From the NCBI GenBank assembly GCA_036008465.1, contig DASYNP010000009.1, positions 1 through 64,000 on the forward strand: a DNA stretch of 64,000 nucleotides, written 5' to 3'. The stretch is from DASPSM01 sp036008465 (GTDB lineage: Bacteria > Planctomycetota > Planctomycetia > Planctomycetales > Planctomycetaceae). The notes under the pieces were generated by a model. The model was not told the DNA's origin. It worked only from the letters and a program-made list of their open reading frames with translations, and searched no databases. This document shows, piece by piece, positions 34,832 through 44,525 of this stretch. How positions within the stretch are numbered: position 1 is the first letter of the stretch; each line of letters starts with the position of its first letter. The translations under genes were made by a program, and so were the position numbers.

Positions 34832-35938
34832 TTAAGTTCGCAGCACTGCGCGGTAAAGCTCGGCGTGCGCCGCGACCATCCGATCAATACTGAAATCGGT
34901 TCGCATGCGCTCGCGACCCGCGGCGCCGAGTCGCTGGGCAAGGGAAGGATCGGCAAGAATCCGGTCTGTGAATTGGGCCATGCCGACGCTGTCGCCGACG
35001 CGGACGAGATAGCCGGTCTCTCCGTCGACCAGCAGCTCGCGATTCGGAGGAATGTCGCTCGCGACAACGGGGACTCCGGACGCCATCGCCTCCATCACGC
35101 TGTTGGACATGCCTTCGAATTCACTCGCCAGCCAGAAGACGTTGCACAGTCCGATCAGCCGCGCGGCATCTTCCCGGTAGCCGGCAAACCGCACCAGGTG
35201 CTCGCAGCCGACGTGGCGGGCCAGCGCGATCAAGTCGTTGCGCTCCGGTCCTTCGCCCACCAAGAGCAGGTAGACGCGGTCGGTCAACTGCTGCAAGAGC
35301 TGCATTGCCCAAACGATGTCTTGCACGCGTTTTTGACGCGCCAAGCGGCCCACGAAGCCGATGACGCGTGAACCCGGTGGAATCTGGAACTCCGCCAGTG
35401 CACGGTCACGGTCGGCCGGTGGACCATCCGGAATCTCGACACCGTTGGGAATCACCGTGATCTTTTCGGCCGGCACTCCCAACCCGCGATAAAACTCGGC
35501 GACGCTGGCCGAATTACCGATTAAACGCGTCGTGCGGCCGATTTGATTCCGGTCGAGCCAAAGCTGCCAGCCGCTCTTCCAGGAATCGACGCATCGCTCG
35601 GAGACGATGACCTTCGGACGAGGCTGGCCTCCCGCGACCAGTCGCCCGTATGCGTTGGCCGCAAAGATCCACGAATGCAAGATGTCTGGTCGCTCGGCAT
35701 CGAGCAGCGATTTCAAACGCCAGAGCGCAATCGGATCGATTCGCAGGTGTTTGTTCAGAGTCGTCAGCCGCACTCCGGCGTCGCGGAGCACCGACTCATA
35801 AGGGCCCGTGCGGGTCAACGTCACCGCGTGCACGTCGAATTCGTCTCGCGGCAAACGCGTGGCCAGCAAAGTAAATTGCTTTTCCGCTCCAGAGCGGTCA
35901 AGCGTCGGGATCAAAAGCACCAGCTTGATCACGGGCAT
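34832..35938 (-). CDS. Family 4 glycosyltransferase
   Basis: The 368-aa GT-B enzyme transfers a sugar from a nucleotide donor. The N-terminal domain begins IKLVLLIPTLDRSGAEKQFTLLA. The donor domain has VIGFVGRLARQKRVQDIVWA and the E-x7-E region EGMSNSVMEAMASGVPVVAS. Its start overlaps bioD by ten bases. Acceptor and sugar are unknown; cell-surface glycan work is likely for this family. Confidence 0.92.
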   Translation of the reverse strand: MPVIKLVLLIPTLDRSGAEKQFTLLATRLPRDEFDVHAVTLTRTGPYESVLRDAGVRLTTLNKHLRIDPIALWRLKSLLDAERPDILHSWIFAANAYGRLVAGGQPRPKVIVSERCVDSWKSGWQLWLDRNQIGRTTRLIGNSASVAEFYRGLGVPAEKITVIPNGVEIPDGPPADRDRALAEFQIPPGSRVIGFVGRLARQKRVQDIVWAMQLLQQLTDRVYLLLVGEGPERNDLIALARHVGCEHLVRFAGYREDAARLIGLCNVFWLASEFEGMSNSVMEAMASGVPVVASDIPPNRELLVDGETGYLVRVGDSVGMAQFTDRILADPSLAQRLGAAGRERMRTDFSIDRMVAAHAELYRAVLRT

Positions 35939-36648
35939 CGGGTTAAAGTTGCCCAGTCGATTGAGACCGCGGAACCATCCGCGTGTGTCGGCAACGACCG
36001 GCCATGTCTGAGGATTCCAAGCACAGGGATCCGCGTCCGGTGCTCGATTTCGACGGGATTCTCTTCGGTTCCCTCGAACGACGCAAGCGGCTCTGCCTCA
36101 TTGAGGAGGATGCCGGCCACCGCCAATCCGCGGCTGCGGGCGGCCTCGACGGTCAGTAGCGTGTGATTGATCGTTCCCAGCCCAAGCCGCGCGACCACGA
36201 GCAGCGGATATTTGAGAGTCGCAGCCAAGTCAGCGATCGTCTCGCGCGCGGTCAACGGACACAAGAGACCGCCGACCCCCTCCACGAGCAAGACTTCGAC
36301 GCGCCCTCGCCACCAATGAGCCCCCTCGCAGAGCTGTTGGAAATCGATTTCCGCATTTTCCCGTCGCGCCGCAATGTTGGGGGCGAGCGGCGCTCGAAAC
36401 CTCAGCGGACAGACGCGGCCTGCCTCGAAGCGCCCGCCGATCGCGGCCGTGAGTGTGGCGACGTCGCCCCACGAGAGCGCGCCGTCCGCGCCGGTTTCGG
36501 CGCCGCTACAGACGGGTTTGTACGCCCCAACGCTTCGGCCCGCGTCGCACAGCGCCCGGGCGATCATCGCTGTGACGTACGTCTTGCCGACGCCGGTGTC
36601 GGTTGCGGTAACAAAGAGGCCCGCGGTTTGGCCGATTGGTTCGCTCAC
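35929..36648 (-). CDS. bioD: Dethiobiotin synthetase
   Basis: The 239-aa enzyme closes the ureido ring of dethiobiotin using ATP and CO2. The P-loop is A-T-D-T-G-V-G-K-T near residue 15, and KPVCSGAETGADG is the substrate loop, with VEGVGGLLCPLT further on. GTG 36648 overlaps the SAM-hydrolase stop as GTGA, which decides the start. No other biotin genes are in the window. Confidence 0.93.
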   Translation of the reverse strand: MSEPIGQTAGLFVTATDTGVGKTYVTAMIARALCDAGRSVGAYKPVCSGAETGADGALSWGDVATLTAAIGGRFEAGRVCPLRFRAPLAPNIAARRENAEIDFQQLCEGAHWWRGRVEVLLVEGVGGLLCPLTARETIADLAATLKYPLLVVARLGLGTINHTLLTVEAARSRGLAVAGILLNEAEPLASFEGTEENPVEIEHRTRIPVLGILRHGRSLPTHADGSAVSIDWATLTRCP

Positions 36649-37460
36649 GGAGCGATTCCCCGCACGACGACTTTGTCGCCCGACCAAACCGCCAAGACTT
36701 CGCCCGCATGGCCGCAGCAGACGGCAATTTCGAGCATGCCCGAGCTGCCGATGACGGCCACCAGCTCGCCGGCCGATCGATCTTGATACGCCCGCGAGAT
36801 TCCCGCGATTCGCTGCGTGCCAATCTCGACCGTTAGCCGTGGGCGGTCAGCCTCGGGCAATTCGGCCCCGGCAATATTTGTGATCAGATTTCCGAACGCA
36901 TCGGTCCGCACGACCTCGCCGCGCAGGTTTCGTCCCTCGCGGGACGGTGCGGGCAGGGACAGTTTGATGAGCGGGGAATCCAGCGGCGGTCCGAACTCGG
37001 CGAGGTCGACGCCTCGGCTCCAGTGCGCGGCCACCGGCCCAAAGATGTCTCGTCCATGAAACGTTCGGGAAATGCTTTCGCGCCAGAATCGCCGTTCTGC
37101 CAGTCGTACGGCTCGGCGTACCGTTCGGCCCTCCAACACCCGGGTGAGCACACCGTTGTCCGGCGCGATGAACCGCAGTTCGTCCGCGTCGTTTTCGCCA
37201 CGGGCCTCGACGGCGACAGCGCGGCGAGCCGTCCCCACGCCAGGGTCGACCACGACCAAGTGGACTGTCCCCGCGGGAAAGGCGCCGATGGCATCCGCGA
37301 GCACGGCAGAGGCCACTGCGCAGTCCTGCGGCGGAATCTTGTGCGTCACGTCGATCAAGACCGCATCTGGGGCAATCGTGAGGATGGCGCCCTTCATCTG
37401 TGCGACGTAACTGTCCGACAAACCGAAATCGGTTGTGAGGGTAATTAGAGCCGGCTTCAT
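36645..37460 (-). CDS. S-adenosylmethionine hydrolase (DUF62 family)
   Basis: The 271-aa protein begins ITLTTDFGLSDSYVAQMKGA and has VVDPGVGTARR and FHGRDIFGPVAAHW, which hold the Asp, Arg and His of the family's hydroxide-adenosyltransferase site. It should split SAM to adenosine and methionine. The halogenase-specific loop of fluorinases is not apparent. Its stop overlaps the bioD start by four bases. Confidence 0.9.
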   Translation of the reverse strand: MKPALITLTTDFGLSDSYVAQMKGAILTIAPDAVLIDVTHKIPPQDCAVASAVLADAIGAFPAGTVHLVVVDPGVGTARRAVAVEARGENDADELRFIAPDNGVLTRVLEGRTVRRAVRLAERRFWRESISRTFHGRDIFGPVAAHWSRGVDLAEFGPPLDSPLIKLSLPAPSREGRNLRGEVVRTDAFGNLITNIAGAELPEADRPRLTVEIGTQRIAGISRAYQDRSAGELVAVIGSSGMLEIAVCCGHAGEVLAVWSGDKVVVRGIAP

Positions 37461-37484
37461 GCTCGAATTCAGTCGGTTCCCTGC

Positions 37485-37829
37485 CTATTCCGGATCGCGA
37501 TCGTTGGGCGAGGCACTTTCCGGTTCATCAGGTCGAGGCGGAGGTGTGGCACCTGGCGGAGGAACACCTTTGCCCGCGCGAATGTAGGCCCCTCGCGCAC
37601 GCGCGTAATCGATCGACGACAGTCGATCCGACTCGTGAGCTTCGCGACCTTTCGCCCGAGCCTCCTCAAAATATCGCTTGAGGAAGGGGACGCACCACCC
37701 GCAACCCGTCCCTGCCCCGCCGCAATCACTCAGCTGGCTGGGGACCCGCGGTTGATGCACGCGCAGGTGATTGAGGATTTTGCGCTTGGAGACATGAAAG
37801 CAAAGGCAAATTTCGTCGTCGAGCTGCAC
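37485..37829 (-). CDS. BFD-like [2Fe-2S] protein
   Basis: The 114-aa protein has Cys8, Cys10, Cys43 and Cys46 in the C-x-C-x32-C-x2-C spacing of bacterioferritin-associated ferredoxin domains. An extra Cys36 and a Pro-rich tail of about 50 residues follow. It could carry electrons for iron release or serve as an Fe-S module for another enzyme. It lies 18 bases after the zinc-ribbon gene and 24 bases before the SAM hydrolase. Confidence 0.85.
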   Translation of the reverse strand: MQLDDEICLCFHVSKRKILNHLRVHQPRVPSQLSDCGGAGTGCGWCVPFLKRYFEEARAKGREAHESDRLSSIDYARARGAYIRAGKGVPPPGATPPPRPDEPESASPNDRDPE

Positions 37830-37847
37830 GGTCGGAATCGATTCTCG

Positions 37848-39569
37848 TCAGGGCGAAGAGGCCCGCCCCGCCGCGGGACCGAGCCGGTGCAACTGGATCG
37901 CGTCGCGTTGGACCTGGTAGGTCAGTCGCGCCGGCGCCAACACAGCTTCAAGGATGGCAGACACGGTGGTGTTGTCCAATTCCAAGCTGACTGGCGTTTG
38001 CATGAGATCGTCGAGGTCTGGGATTTCGTGCCGATCTCCGCGAATCGGCACCGTCAACAGCTCCTCCAAAACATTGAGGACATCGCGCATGGGAGCGGGC
38101 TTGTTGTGTTCAAACCGGATGACCCGCTGGGCGAGAGCGGTCGACACGTCGACCTTGGGCGCCGGGGCCGCGGGCGGCACAGCCGATTTCTTCGCCGCGG
38201 GCTTGGCTGCTGCAATTGGGGCTCGCGCGCCCGGGGGACCGGTCGCCTTCGCGGCTCCCTCAGTTGAACTTGTCGCCGGAGTGGCCGGTTGGATTTTCGC
38301 AATCAGAGCCGTTAACTGATCCAGGGACGGCGTCCGCCTCGATTTGTCGCCAGGCTCGCCGGGAACCTTGGGGTCCAGAGGGAGTCCATCCGACATAGCC
38401 GCCATCCGTCGGAGAATTCGCGGGTCAGTCTTGGCCGAGAATTCCTGCACGCTGCCATCGGCCTTGAGGACCATCATTCGATCGGGAGAGCCGGTTCCGA
38501 TTTCGTCCGGGCCGTTAATGTACGGTTCGCGCGTGAAGGCGCGCACGGTCGGCTTTCCGGCAGCCGCCCAGCTTCCGAAATCGCCGGTTACCCCCACGAC
38601 CATCAGCGTGTTCGAGGCTCCGTCCCGGATGTCTTCCATTCGCGTCGAACGATGGTTCCCGAAAATGCCGGCCCGCGGATGATCGACCGGCAATTCGGCT
38701 GCATCCGCGCCGACGCCGGCCACACCCGCGAAATGCGTCGTAGGATAATTCTCGGGGCCGGTCAGCTGCTCGATCGACGGGTTCAAGAACTCGGGAATCC
38801 GCTGACGGACGAATCGCTCGTTCCGCTGGCTGCGCCACGACTCGCTCCAAGCAGGCGCCGGGCGCTCGGGCTGCAGGACGTGCGCGACAAGCTCGGCCAG
38901 CCAACTGAGTCGCTCGGACGGCGGCAATCCGTCGCGACCGAGGGCGGCCGTGGGAAAGTGTTCTTTTTTGACCCGATACTGGGCAATCCGCCGACCCAGC
39001 GCGCCTAATCGCTCGGCGACGCTCGGCGGCTTCGGCACCTGTTGTGCCGCGTCTGCCGCCTGGTTCTTTTGAGCAACCCGCCCCGACGCCACCGGACTGT
39101 TCTTGTCAGAGACCGTCGCCGTCGCCAAATTCGTGTCGCCGGTCTCTGCGGTGTGCGAATCCGACTTCGAGCCTCGCGGCCACAAAAGGATGCTGGCAAC
39201 GAGAATCGCTACCAGACCCGTAGCTGCAGCTCCGATCCACAACGTCGCCGTCCGGGACAACCTCTTCCACGGAGGTTGCGCTTGAGGAGGCTCCTCCGCG
39301 GGTTCCTCGCGCACGATGGGTGGAGCCGGGGATTTTGCCGGGGCCGCGCCGACGGTTTTCCCGGCTACGGGCGGTTTCTGGCTTTTGGCAGGTTTCCCGG
39401 AGCTGCCTGGGGGGCTCGGCGCGGCCGCCGCCACGTTCCCGAATTCGTCCCGCGTGACCAACATCGGTTTTCGGCAGTCGGGACAGGGAACCGGGCTGCT
39501 CGTGATCTGGTCGTCACGGATCTTCAGATTGGCGGCGCAGTGGGGACAGTGAAATGTAATGGCCGGCAT
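37848..39569 (-). CDS. Zinc-ribbon / TM / DUF1559-like protein with STN-like C-terminus
   Basis: The 573-aa protein starts with a zinc ribbon (C-P-H-C and C-P-D-C), then a Pro/Ala linker, one TM segment (TATLWIGAAATGLVAILVASILLW) and a middle region with the I-R-D-G-A-S-N-T motif of DUF1559. The end (VIRFEHNKPAPMRDVLNVLEELL) resembles the STN/secretin N-domain. ATG 39569 puts the ribbon at the N-terminus. It is followed closely by the [2Fe-2S] gene. The neighbouring 39753-41534 gene shares the same overall plan. Function is unknown. Confidence 0.75.
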   Translation of the reverse strand: MPAITFHCPHCAANLKIRDDQITSSPVPCPDCRKPMLVTRDEFGNVAAAAPSPPGSSGKPAKSQKPPVAGKTVGAAPAKSPAPPIVREEPAEEPPQAQPPWKRLSRTATLWIGAAATGLVAILVASILLWPRGSKSDSHTAETGDTNLATATVSDKNSPVASGRVAQKNQAADAAQQVPKPPSVAERLGALGRRIAQYRVKKEHFPTAALGRDGLPPSERLSWLAELVAHVLQPERPAPAWSESWRSQRNERFVRQRIPEFLNPSIEQLTGPENYPTTHFAGVAGVGADAAELPVDHPRAGIFGNHRSTRMEDIRDGASNTLMVVGVTGDFGSWAAAGKPTVRAFTREPYINGPDEIGTGSPDRMMVLKADGSVQEFSAKTDPRILRRMAAMSDGLPLDPKVPGEPGDKSRRTPSLDQLTALIAKIQPATPATSSTEGAAKATGPPGARAPIAAAKPAAKKSAVPPAAPAPKVDVSTALAQRVIRFEHNKPAPMRDVLNVLEELLTVPIRGDRHEIPDLDDLMQTPVSLELDNTTVSAILEAVLAPARLTYQVQRDAIQLHRLGPAAGRASSP

Positions 39570-39752
39570 TGTCGAACTCCGCGCCCGCATTTGCGACGGT
39601 TCTGTGCGGCAAAACCGTTGCCGTCAATTGTAGTCGTTGGCGAAAGGAATCGCACAATGAAAGTCGCTGCGCGGAAGAGTGCGACAATCCCGCGCTTGGG
39701 CTTCGCCTTGGCCGGCTGTTTCAATCGCCGTCGCGTGCAAGCACGCCATCGG

Positions 39753-41534
39753 CTAGTTGCCCAGCGCTATCGGCGCCTTGTGCTGGGCCGCAGCGGCTTC
39801 GGCGGTGGTCACCACGATCGCACCTCGGGCCTCATCCGCGACCAGCGCGAGCTTCGGGTACGCCTTGAGAATGGTCTGCAGCGATTGGGCTGCCGGGGCC
39901 CCTTTGATCTGAAACGTCTGGGGCATGTTTTTGGTGTAGCCGGCCAATTTGAGCGCGCCGCCGTCAAGCTCAAAGGTCACGCCGATGTCTCCGCCGATCG
40001 ACTCGAACGCATCAGAGAGGGGCGTGCGCTTGAAGTCAACGTCAACCACGGTTTGCAGCCGGGCAGCGAGAGACTTCGGACGCCCTTCGCGTTTGGCAGC
40101 GATTGAAGGGGCCGGTGACCTGCCCACCGACGTGGGGCCCTCGCTCAGCAAGAGGTACGCTGCCAGGGACAGGTTCGGCGCAGCGCGCTCCGGCAAGACC
40201 GATTCCAAGGTCACAATTTTCGCCTGGGAATTGACTACTGTCCCAAGGGCAACGGCTTTGCACATCGCGGGCAGACGACCAATCAACTTCTGCGATCCAG
40301 GGACCGTTGGCTGCAATTGCTCGACGTACTTGAGCAGCTCCGTCGGCAGACGATCGAGCCGCAGTTTCATGGTCTCAGCCAGGTGAGCGCCGAAGACGAT
40401 CGGGCGAGCGCGAGCCGTCAGCCGCACGCGTAGTGGATCATCGAGCCGCACGCTGAGCACGGCCCCCTCAACCGCTTCCGGTTCGAGCCAGGTGGCCAGT
40501 TGATGCAGGGCGCTCGACCACTGCGGAGACGCAAGCGACTCGCGAAAGCGATCAAGGTCATCGGGACGAAAAACGATTGTGAGATCCTGGCTGCGATCGG
40601 TTTCTTTGAGCAACTCCTCGATGCTGGCGTCGGTGGGATTCGGCTGATCGCGGGCCTCGACCATTTCGTGAGAGGACTCCGCAGGGCCGACCGCAAAGGT
40701 CTGCGCATCGCGCACGACCAGGGCCCGATCGCCCTTGAGAAAGACCGGCAGCGGACCTTTTTCAGAGCGCGTTCCGCCGAATCGTCTTTCGATCTCCGGA
40801 AGCGCCGCGGAGTGCGTCAACCGCACCACGGCACAGGTGTCTGGCGGTTCGCCGGGCGAACGCAATCCGAACGAGAATACGGCTTCTGCGATTTGACTCG
40901 GCGGGTACAAGCACCAATCGTCGATTTGTCCGCGGGCCCACTCCGCAAGCGGGCTCACGCACAAGAGTAACTCGCTCGCCCTGGACCCGAGGGATCGACT
41001 GGTATTACTTCCGCCCAGATCGGCGGGAGCCGTCGCCCACAAACGATCGGGACGGAGATGAATCACGATCCGCGTGCCGGCTGGGGCGAGCAGCAATTCG
41101 ATGGGCTTGCGATCTGTGGCGGCGCGCTCGCGGGGTGTGCCGTCACGCGGCTCGACCGGGCCGTTTCGCGCGTTCGTCGAGTTGGATGCAGCGATCTTTT
41201 CGCGTCCGCGCTCGAACCGGTTCCAATAAAAGAGAACACCGACGCCCACAAGCACCACGACGAGACCCGCGGGCCCGAACAGGCGAAAAGGGCTCTTTCG
41301 TGCGCGAAGCGGTCTCACCGAGGTCGGTCCCGCGGGGAGATCTTCGGGAATGAAAGCTGGCGCTGGCTGTGTAGTCGGTTGCGCGCTGTCCGGCGGCAAA
41401 GTTGTCGCATCGCCGGCCTTCTGCAAGCTGAATGGCTGGCCGCAATGCGGGCAAAGGTACCGCTGACCAGCCTGCCGGTTGCGAATCGCGAAGCCCTTGC
41501 CGCAGCGCGGGCACGCGAGCGTGAAGTCGGCCAT
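39753..41534 (-). CDS. Zinc-ribbon / TM protein with STN-like C-terminus
   Basis: The 593-aa protein begins MADFTLACPRCGKGFAIRN with a second C-P-H-C pair, then one TM segment (GPAGLVVVLVGVGVLFYW) and a large middle domain with no motif I know. The end VDVDFKRTPLSDAFESIGGDIGVTF is followed by LQTILKAYPKLALV, an STN-like fold that recalls the downstream gene's end. Cytoplasmic ribbon, single TM and external domain are inferred. It converges with no other gene and probably starts the operon that runs to the glycosyltransferase. Confidence 0.72.
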   Translation of the reverse strand: MADFTLACPRCGKGFAIRNRQAGQRYLCPHCGQPFSLQKAGDATTLPPDSAQPTTQPAPAFIPEDLPAGPTSVRPLRARKSPFRLFGPAGLVVVLVGVGVLFYWNRFERGREKIAASNSTNARNGPVEPRDGTPRERAATDRKPIELLLAPAGTRIVIHLRPDRLWATAPADLGGSNTSRSLGSRASELLLCVSPLAEWARGQIDDWCLYPPSQIAEAVFSFGLRSPGEPPDTCAVVRLTHSAALPEIERRFGGTRSEKGPLPVFLKGDRALVVRDAQTFAVGPAESSHEMVEARDQPNPTDASIEELLKETDRSQDLTIVFRPDDLDRFRESLASPQWSSALHQLATWLEPEAVEGAVLSVRLDDPLRVRLTARARPIVFGAHLAETMKLRLDRLPTELLKYVEQLQPTVPGSQKLIGRLPAMCKAVALGTVVNSQAKIVTLESVLPERAAPNLSLAAYLLLSEGPTSVGRSPAPSIAAKREGRPKSLAARLQTVVDVDFKRTPLSDAFESIGGDIGVTFELDGGALKLAGYTKNMPQTFQIKGAPAAQSLQTILKAYPKLALVADEARGAIVVTTAEAAAAQHKAPIALGN

Positions 41535-41568
41535 ATTGAATGCCGTCACGCGATGAGGAGTCGTAAGG

Positions 41569-42495
41569 TCATTTGTCGGTCAGCCAGCGAACCATCGTCC
41601 GCGTCACGATCGGAGCCGCGTCCTGCTGCACGAAATGCCCGGCATTCGGAATCGTTACCAGAGTGAGCTGATTGTCGATCCAATCCCAGGTGCCGTTCAG
41701 CGCGCCGGGTAGGAGGGCCGTATCCTTGAGTCCGTGGATCATCAAGACAGGGCACTTGACCGCGGGCACGTTGGTAATCGGCTGGTAGGGTTCGCGCGGG
41801 TAATTGGCCTTGTAGTAGTTGAGCATCCCTTCCATCGACGATCGCTTGAAAGCCTCGAGGTACTTGGCGCGGGCGTCGGGATCGGTGATCCAGAAGGTCA
41901 GCATGGCCGGCGCGACGTGCTTGGCAGCGTCGGGCTTCTGGAAGTTGCGGGCATATTGGCTGGCCTTCTGCTGGGCCGGGTTGTTGGCCAGTTCTCGCGA
42001 TAGACCGCGCGGGTGGGGCAAATTGAGGATCACCAGGCGATCGAGTTTATCCGGAAATCGCATGGCGTATGTCCAAGCCACCATGCCGCCCCAGTCGTGC
42101 CCGACGATGACCACTTTGGGTGACTTGAAGTGTTCGACCACCGCATTCACGTCGCCAACCAGTTTTTCGAGCTTGTAGTTTTCGATCCCCTCCGGCTTGT
42201 CGCTGAGGTTGTACCCGCGCTGGTCGATCGCCACGACCTGGAAGTGCTTGGCTAACTCGGGCATTTGCGCCCGCCACGTGTACCAAAAATCGGGAAATCC
42301 GTGGATGAGGATACACGGCTCGCCGCTCCCCATCGTCACGTAGTGAATCTTGACGCCGTTCGAGTCGACGTAGCCATCCTCTCCCAATTCGGCGGCAATC
42401 ATGGGCTGCGCTCCGACGACGGTGAAAAACAGGCTGACAAGAAAGGCAACTCCAAGCGGACTAAGTTTGCGCGGCACTTTGAGTCCTCTGATCAT
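41569..42495 (-). CDS. Exported alpha/beta hydrolase, epoxide-hydrolase-like
   Basis: The 308-aa protein has a signal peptide (LGVAFLVSLFFTVVGAQ). The fold shows the oxyanion motif H-G-F-P-D-F-W and the nucleophile elbow G-H-D-W-G-G with Asp, as in epoxide hydrolases and haloalkane dehalogenases. The catalytic His is in NAGHFVQQDAAP. The substrate is not predictable. It follows tsaE by about 100 bases. Confidence 0.88.
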   Translation of the reverse strand: MIRGLKVPRKLSPLGVAFLVSLFFTVVGAQPMIAAELGEDGYVDSNGVKIHYVTMGSGEPCILIHGFPDFWYTWRAQMPELAKHFQVVAIDQRGYNLSDKPEGIENYKLEKLVGDVNAVVEHFKSPKVVIVGHDWGGMVAWTYAMRFPDKLDRLVILNLPHPRGLSRELANNPAQQKASQYARNFQKPDAAKHVAPAMLTFWITDPDARAKYLEAFKRSSMEGMLNYYKANYPREPYQPITNVPAVKCPVLMIHGLKDTALLPGALNGTWDWIDNQLTLVTIPNAGHFVQQDAAPIVTRTMVRWLTDK

Positions 42496-42598
42496 TGGTG
42501 GTTCTCATGACGGCACCCAGCTTCCGTGCAGCATAGCGGAGCACTCGCCGCGAAGCATCCTCACAGCCGAGCGGAAGACGCTCGCTCACGAGCGCGAG

Positions 42599-43129
42599 CT
42601 AGGTGTTGGATCGGGCCGGCGGCTCAAAGCTGCCCCGGGCCATTTGCAACACCTCGTTACTTCGAGGGCCGAATGCAGTAATGAGGAAGTTGCGAGCCGT
42701 CGAGCCGGCCACTTCGATTTCGATCTGCAAACGGTCCGCCGGCAAGACCGGCGTCACGCGATCGGCCCATTCGACTAAGCAAACGCCCCCAGATTCAAAC
42801 ATCTCGTCGACGCCGAGAGCCAAGAATTCGTCAACGCTTCGCAGCCGATACGTGTCGCAATGGAAAATCGGCACAGGCGCGGCATATTCCTGAATCAGAA
42901 CGAATGTGGGGCTATTGACCGTCCGACGATCGGCGCCGAGCGCGGCCGCGATCGATTGCGCAAGACGCGTCTTGCCCGCACCCAGCGGTCCGATGAGCGC
43001 GACCAGCCCTCCCTGAGCGAGGCCGGTGCCGATCGCTCGACCGAGGCTTTCGGTATCGTCCTCGTGACGCGCCACGAACAGCCACGGCTCCGCGTGCTTG
43101 TCTGCGAGCGTTATGGGCTCTACCGCCAT
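42599..43129 (-). CDS. tsaE: tRNA threonylcarbamoyladenosine ATPase TsaE
   Basis: The 176-aa P-loop protein has G-P-L-G-A-G-K-T-R, S-P-T-F-V-L-I-Q-E-Y and HCDTYRL, the TsaE signatures, plus LVEWADRV. It powers the TsaBD complex in making t6A37 in ANN-decoding tRNAs. The stop of the MocA gene lies 11 bases before its start, though no link is expected. Confidence 0.94.
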   Translation of the reverse strand: MAVEPITLADKHAEPWLFVARHEDDTESLGRAIGTGLAQGGLVALIGPLGAGKTRLAQSIAAALGADRRTVNSPTFVLIQEYAAPVPIFHCDTYRLRSVDEFLALGVDEMFESGGVCLVEWADRVTPVLPADRLQIEIEVAGSTARNFLITAFGPRSNEVLQMARGSFEPPARSNT

Positions 43130-43140
43130 GCTGAGCGGAG

Positions 43141-44481
43141 TTAGACCGCCTTGGTCACGCCGGGTATGGCAACCGGATAGCTGCCGTCAGGGAACGGCAT
43201 CACTCGCGGCTCGGCGTCCCAGGCAAATCGCTCGGGGGTCAACTCGATTTTCGAGTTGAGCGCGTCCTCCCACTCCACCGGCTTACCGCAGTACGTGGCC
43301 ATGCGGCCCATGATGGCCGTCAGCGTGCTGTAAGCCCCGTTTTCGGCCTCGTTGTAAGGATGATTGTCGCGGATCGCGGCCCCCATGTCGGCGTGCTCGA
43401 TGCGATAGGGGAACTCCCGCCGACCGTGGGGATCGTAACGCCAATCGTGCGAGCCCGACTTGATCGTGCTGCCGTGACCGTCGGCAATATCGAGCGTTCC
43501 CTTGGTGCCGATCGCATGCTCGGAGACCGAGTTCCAGTTGCCCGACTGTTGCCGGCACTGGCTGAACATCCGCGTGCCGTCGGCATATTCGTATTCGACG
43601 GCGTGATGATCGAAAATCTCGCCGTACTTTTTGTCGGTCCGCACCTGGCGGCCGCCCATGCCCCAGCACTTCACCGGGTGACCCTTCTTGACCCAGTTGC
43701 CGACGTCGAGATTGTGAATGTGCTGCTCGACGATGTGATCTCCGCAGAGCCAGACGTAGTAGTACCAGTTGCGAATCTGGTACTCCATTTCACCCTTGCA
43801 CTGCTCGCGCGTCTTGCGGGGATCCCACGGAGTCGTGCCGTTCCAATAAACGCGGAGAGCAACCACGTCGCCGATCTCGCCGTTGTGAATGCGTTCGAGA
43901 GTTTCGAGATACATCGGCTGATGATGGCGCTGCAGTCCGACGCCCACCTTCAAATTCTTCGATTTGGCAATTTCGTTCGCAGCAAGGACCCGACGGACTC
44001 CCGGGCCGTCGACTGCCACCGGCTTTTCCATGAAGATGTTCTTGCCCGCGTTGACCGCCGCCTCGAAGTGGATAGGCCGAAAACCGGGAGGCGTGGCAAG
44101 AATTACCAGGTCGATGCCACTGTCGAGGACTTTCTTGTAAGCGTCAAAGCCGCTGAACCGATGCGCCTCATCGACGGCGATGCGGTCGGGCTCAGATTCG
44201 AACGTCGCCTGCAAGCCCTTGAGCCCCGATTGCAGGCGGTCGTCGAAGATTTCGCCGACGGCCACGAGCTTCGTCGCCGGATTGGCCCGCAAGCAGTCGC
44301 CGACCGCACCGCAGCCGCGCCCGCCGGCTCCAATGAGGCCCACGCGAATGGTGTCGTCTCCCTTGGCGAAAGCACGCGGCGAAAGCGAAACGCTGCTCAA
44401 CAGCCCCGCGCCGACGGCAGCGGCGGTCGACTTCTGCATGAATTCACGGCGCGACGTGCGTTCATTCTGAGGCAACTGCAT
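43141..44481 (-). CDS. Tat-exported Gfo/Idh/MocA oxidoreductase
   Basis: The 446-aa protein has a Tat signal (S-R-R-E-F-M then AAAVGAGLLSSVSL). A Rossmann NAD(P)-binding domain follows (IRVGLIGAGGRGCGAV), with the E-K-P-V-A-V motif of the family and a C-terminal domain including WYYYVWLCGDHIVEQHIHN. Such Tat-linked MocA proteins are typical of planctomycetes and likely oxidise sugars or sugar acids. The substrate is unknown. Confidence 0.92.
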   Translation of the reverse strand: MQLPQNERTSRREFMQKSTAAAVGAGLLSSVSLSPRAFAKGDDTIRVGLIGAGGRGCGAVGDCLRANPATKLVAVGEIFDDRLQSGLKGLQATFESEPDRIAVDEAHRFSGFDAYKKVLDSGIDLVILATPPGFRPIHFEAAVNAGKNIFMEKPVAVDGPGVRRVLAANEIAKSKNLKVGVGLQRHHQPMYLETLERIHNGEIGDVVALRVYWNGTTPWDPRKTREQCKGEMEYQIRNWYYYVWLCGDHIVEQHIHNLDVGNWVKKGHPVKCWGMGGRQVRTDKKYGEIFDHHAVEYEYADGTRMFSQCRQQSGNWNSVSEHAIGTKGTLDIADGHGSTIKSGSHDWRYDPHGRREFPYRIEHADMGAAIRDNHPYNEAENGAYSTLTAIMGRMATYCGKPVEWEDALNSKIELTPERFAWDAEPRVMPFPDGSYPVAIPGVTKAV

Positions 44482-44525
44482 GGGGAACGACCTTTCGGGT
44501 GGGACAATCGGAATCAGATAGTCGT

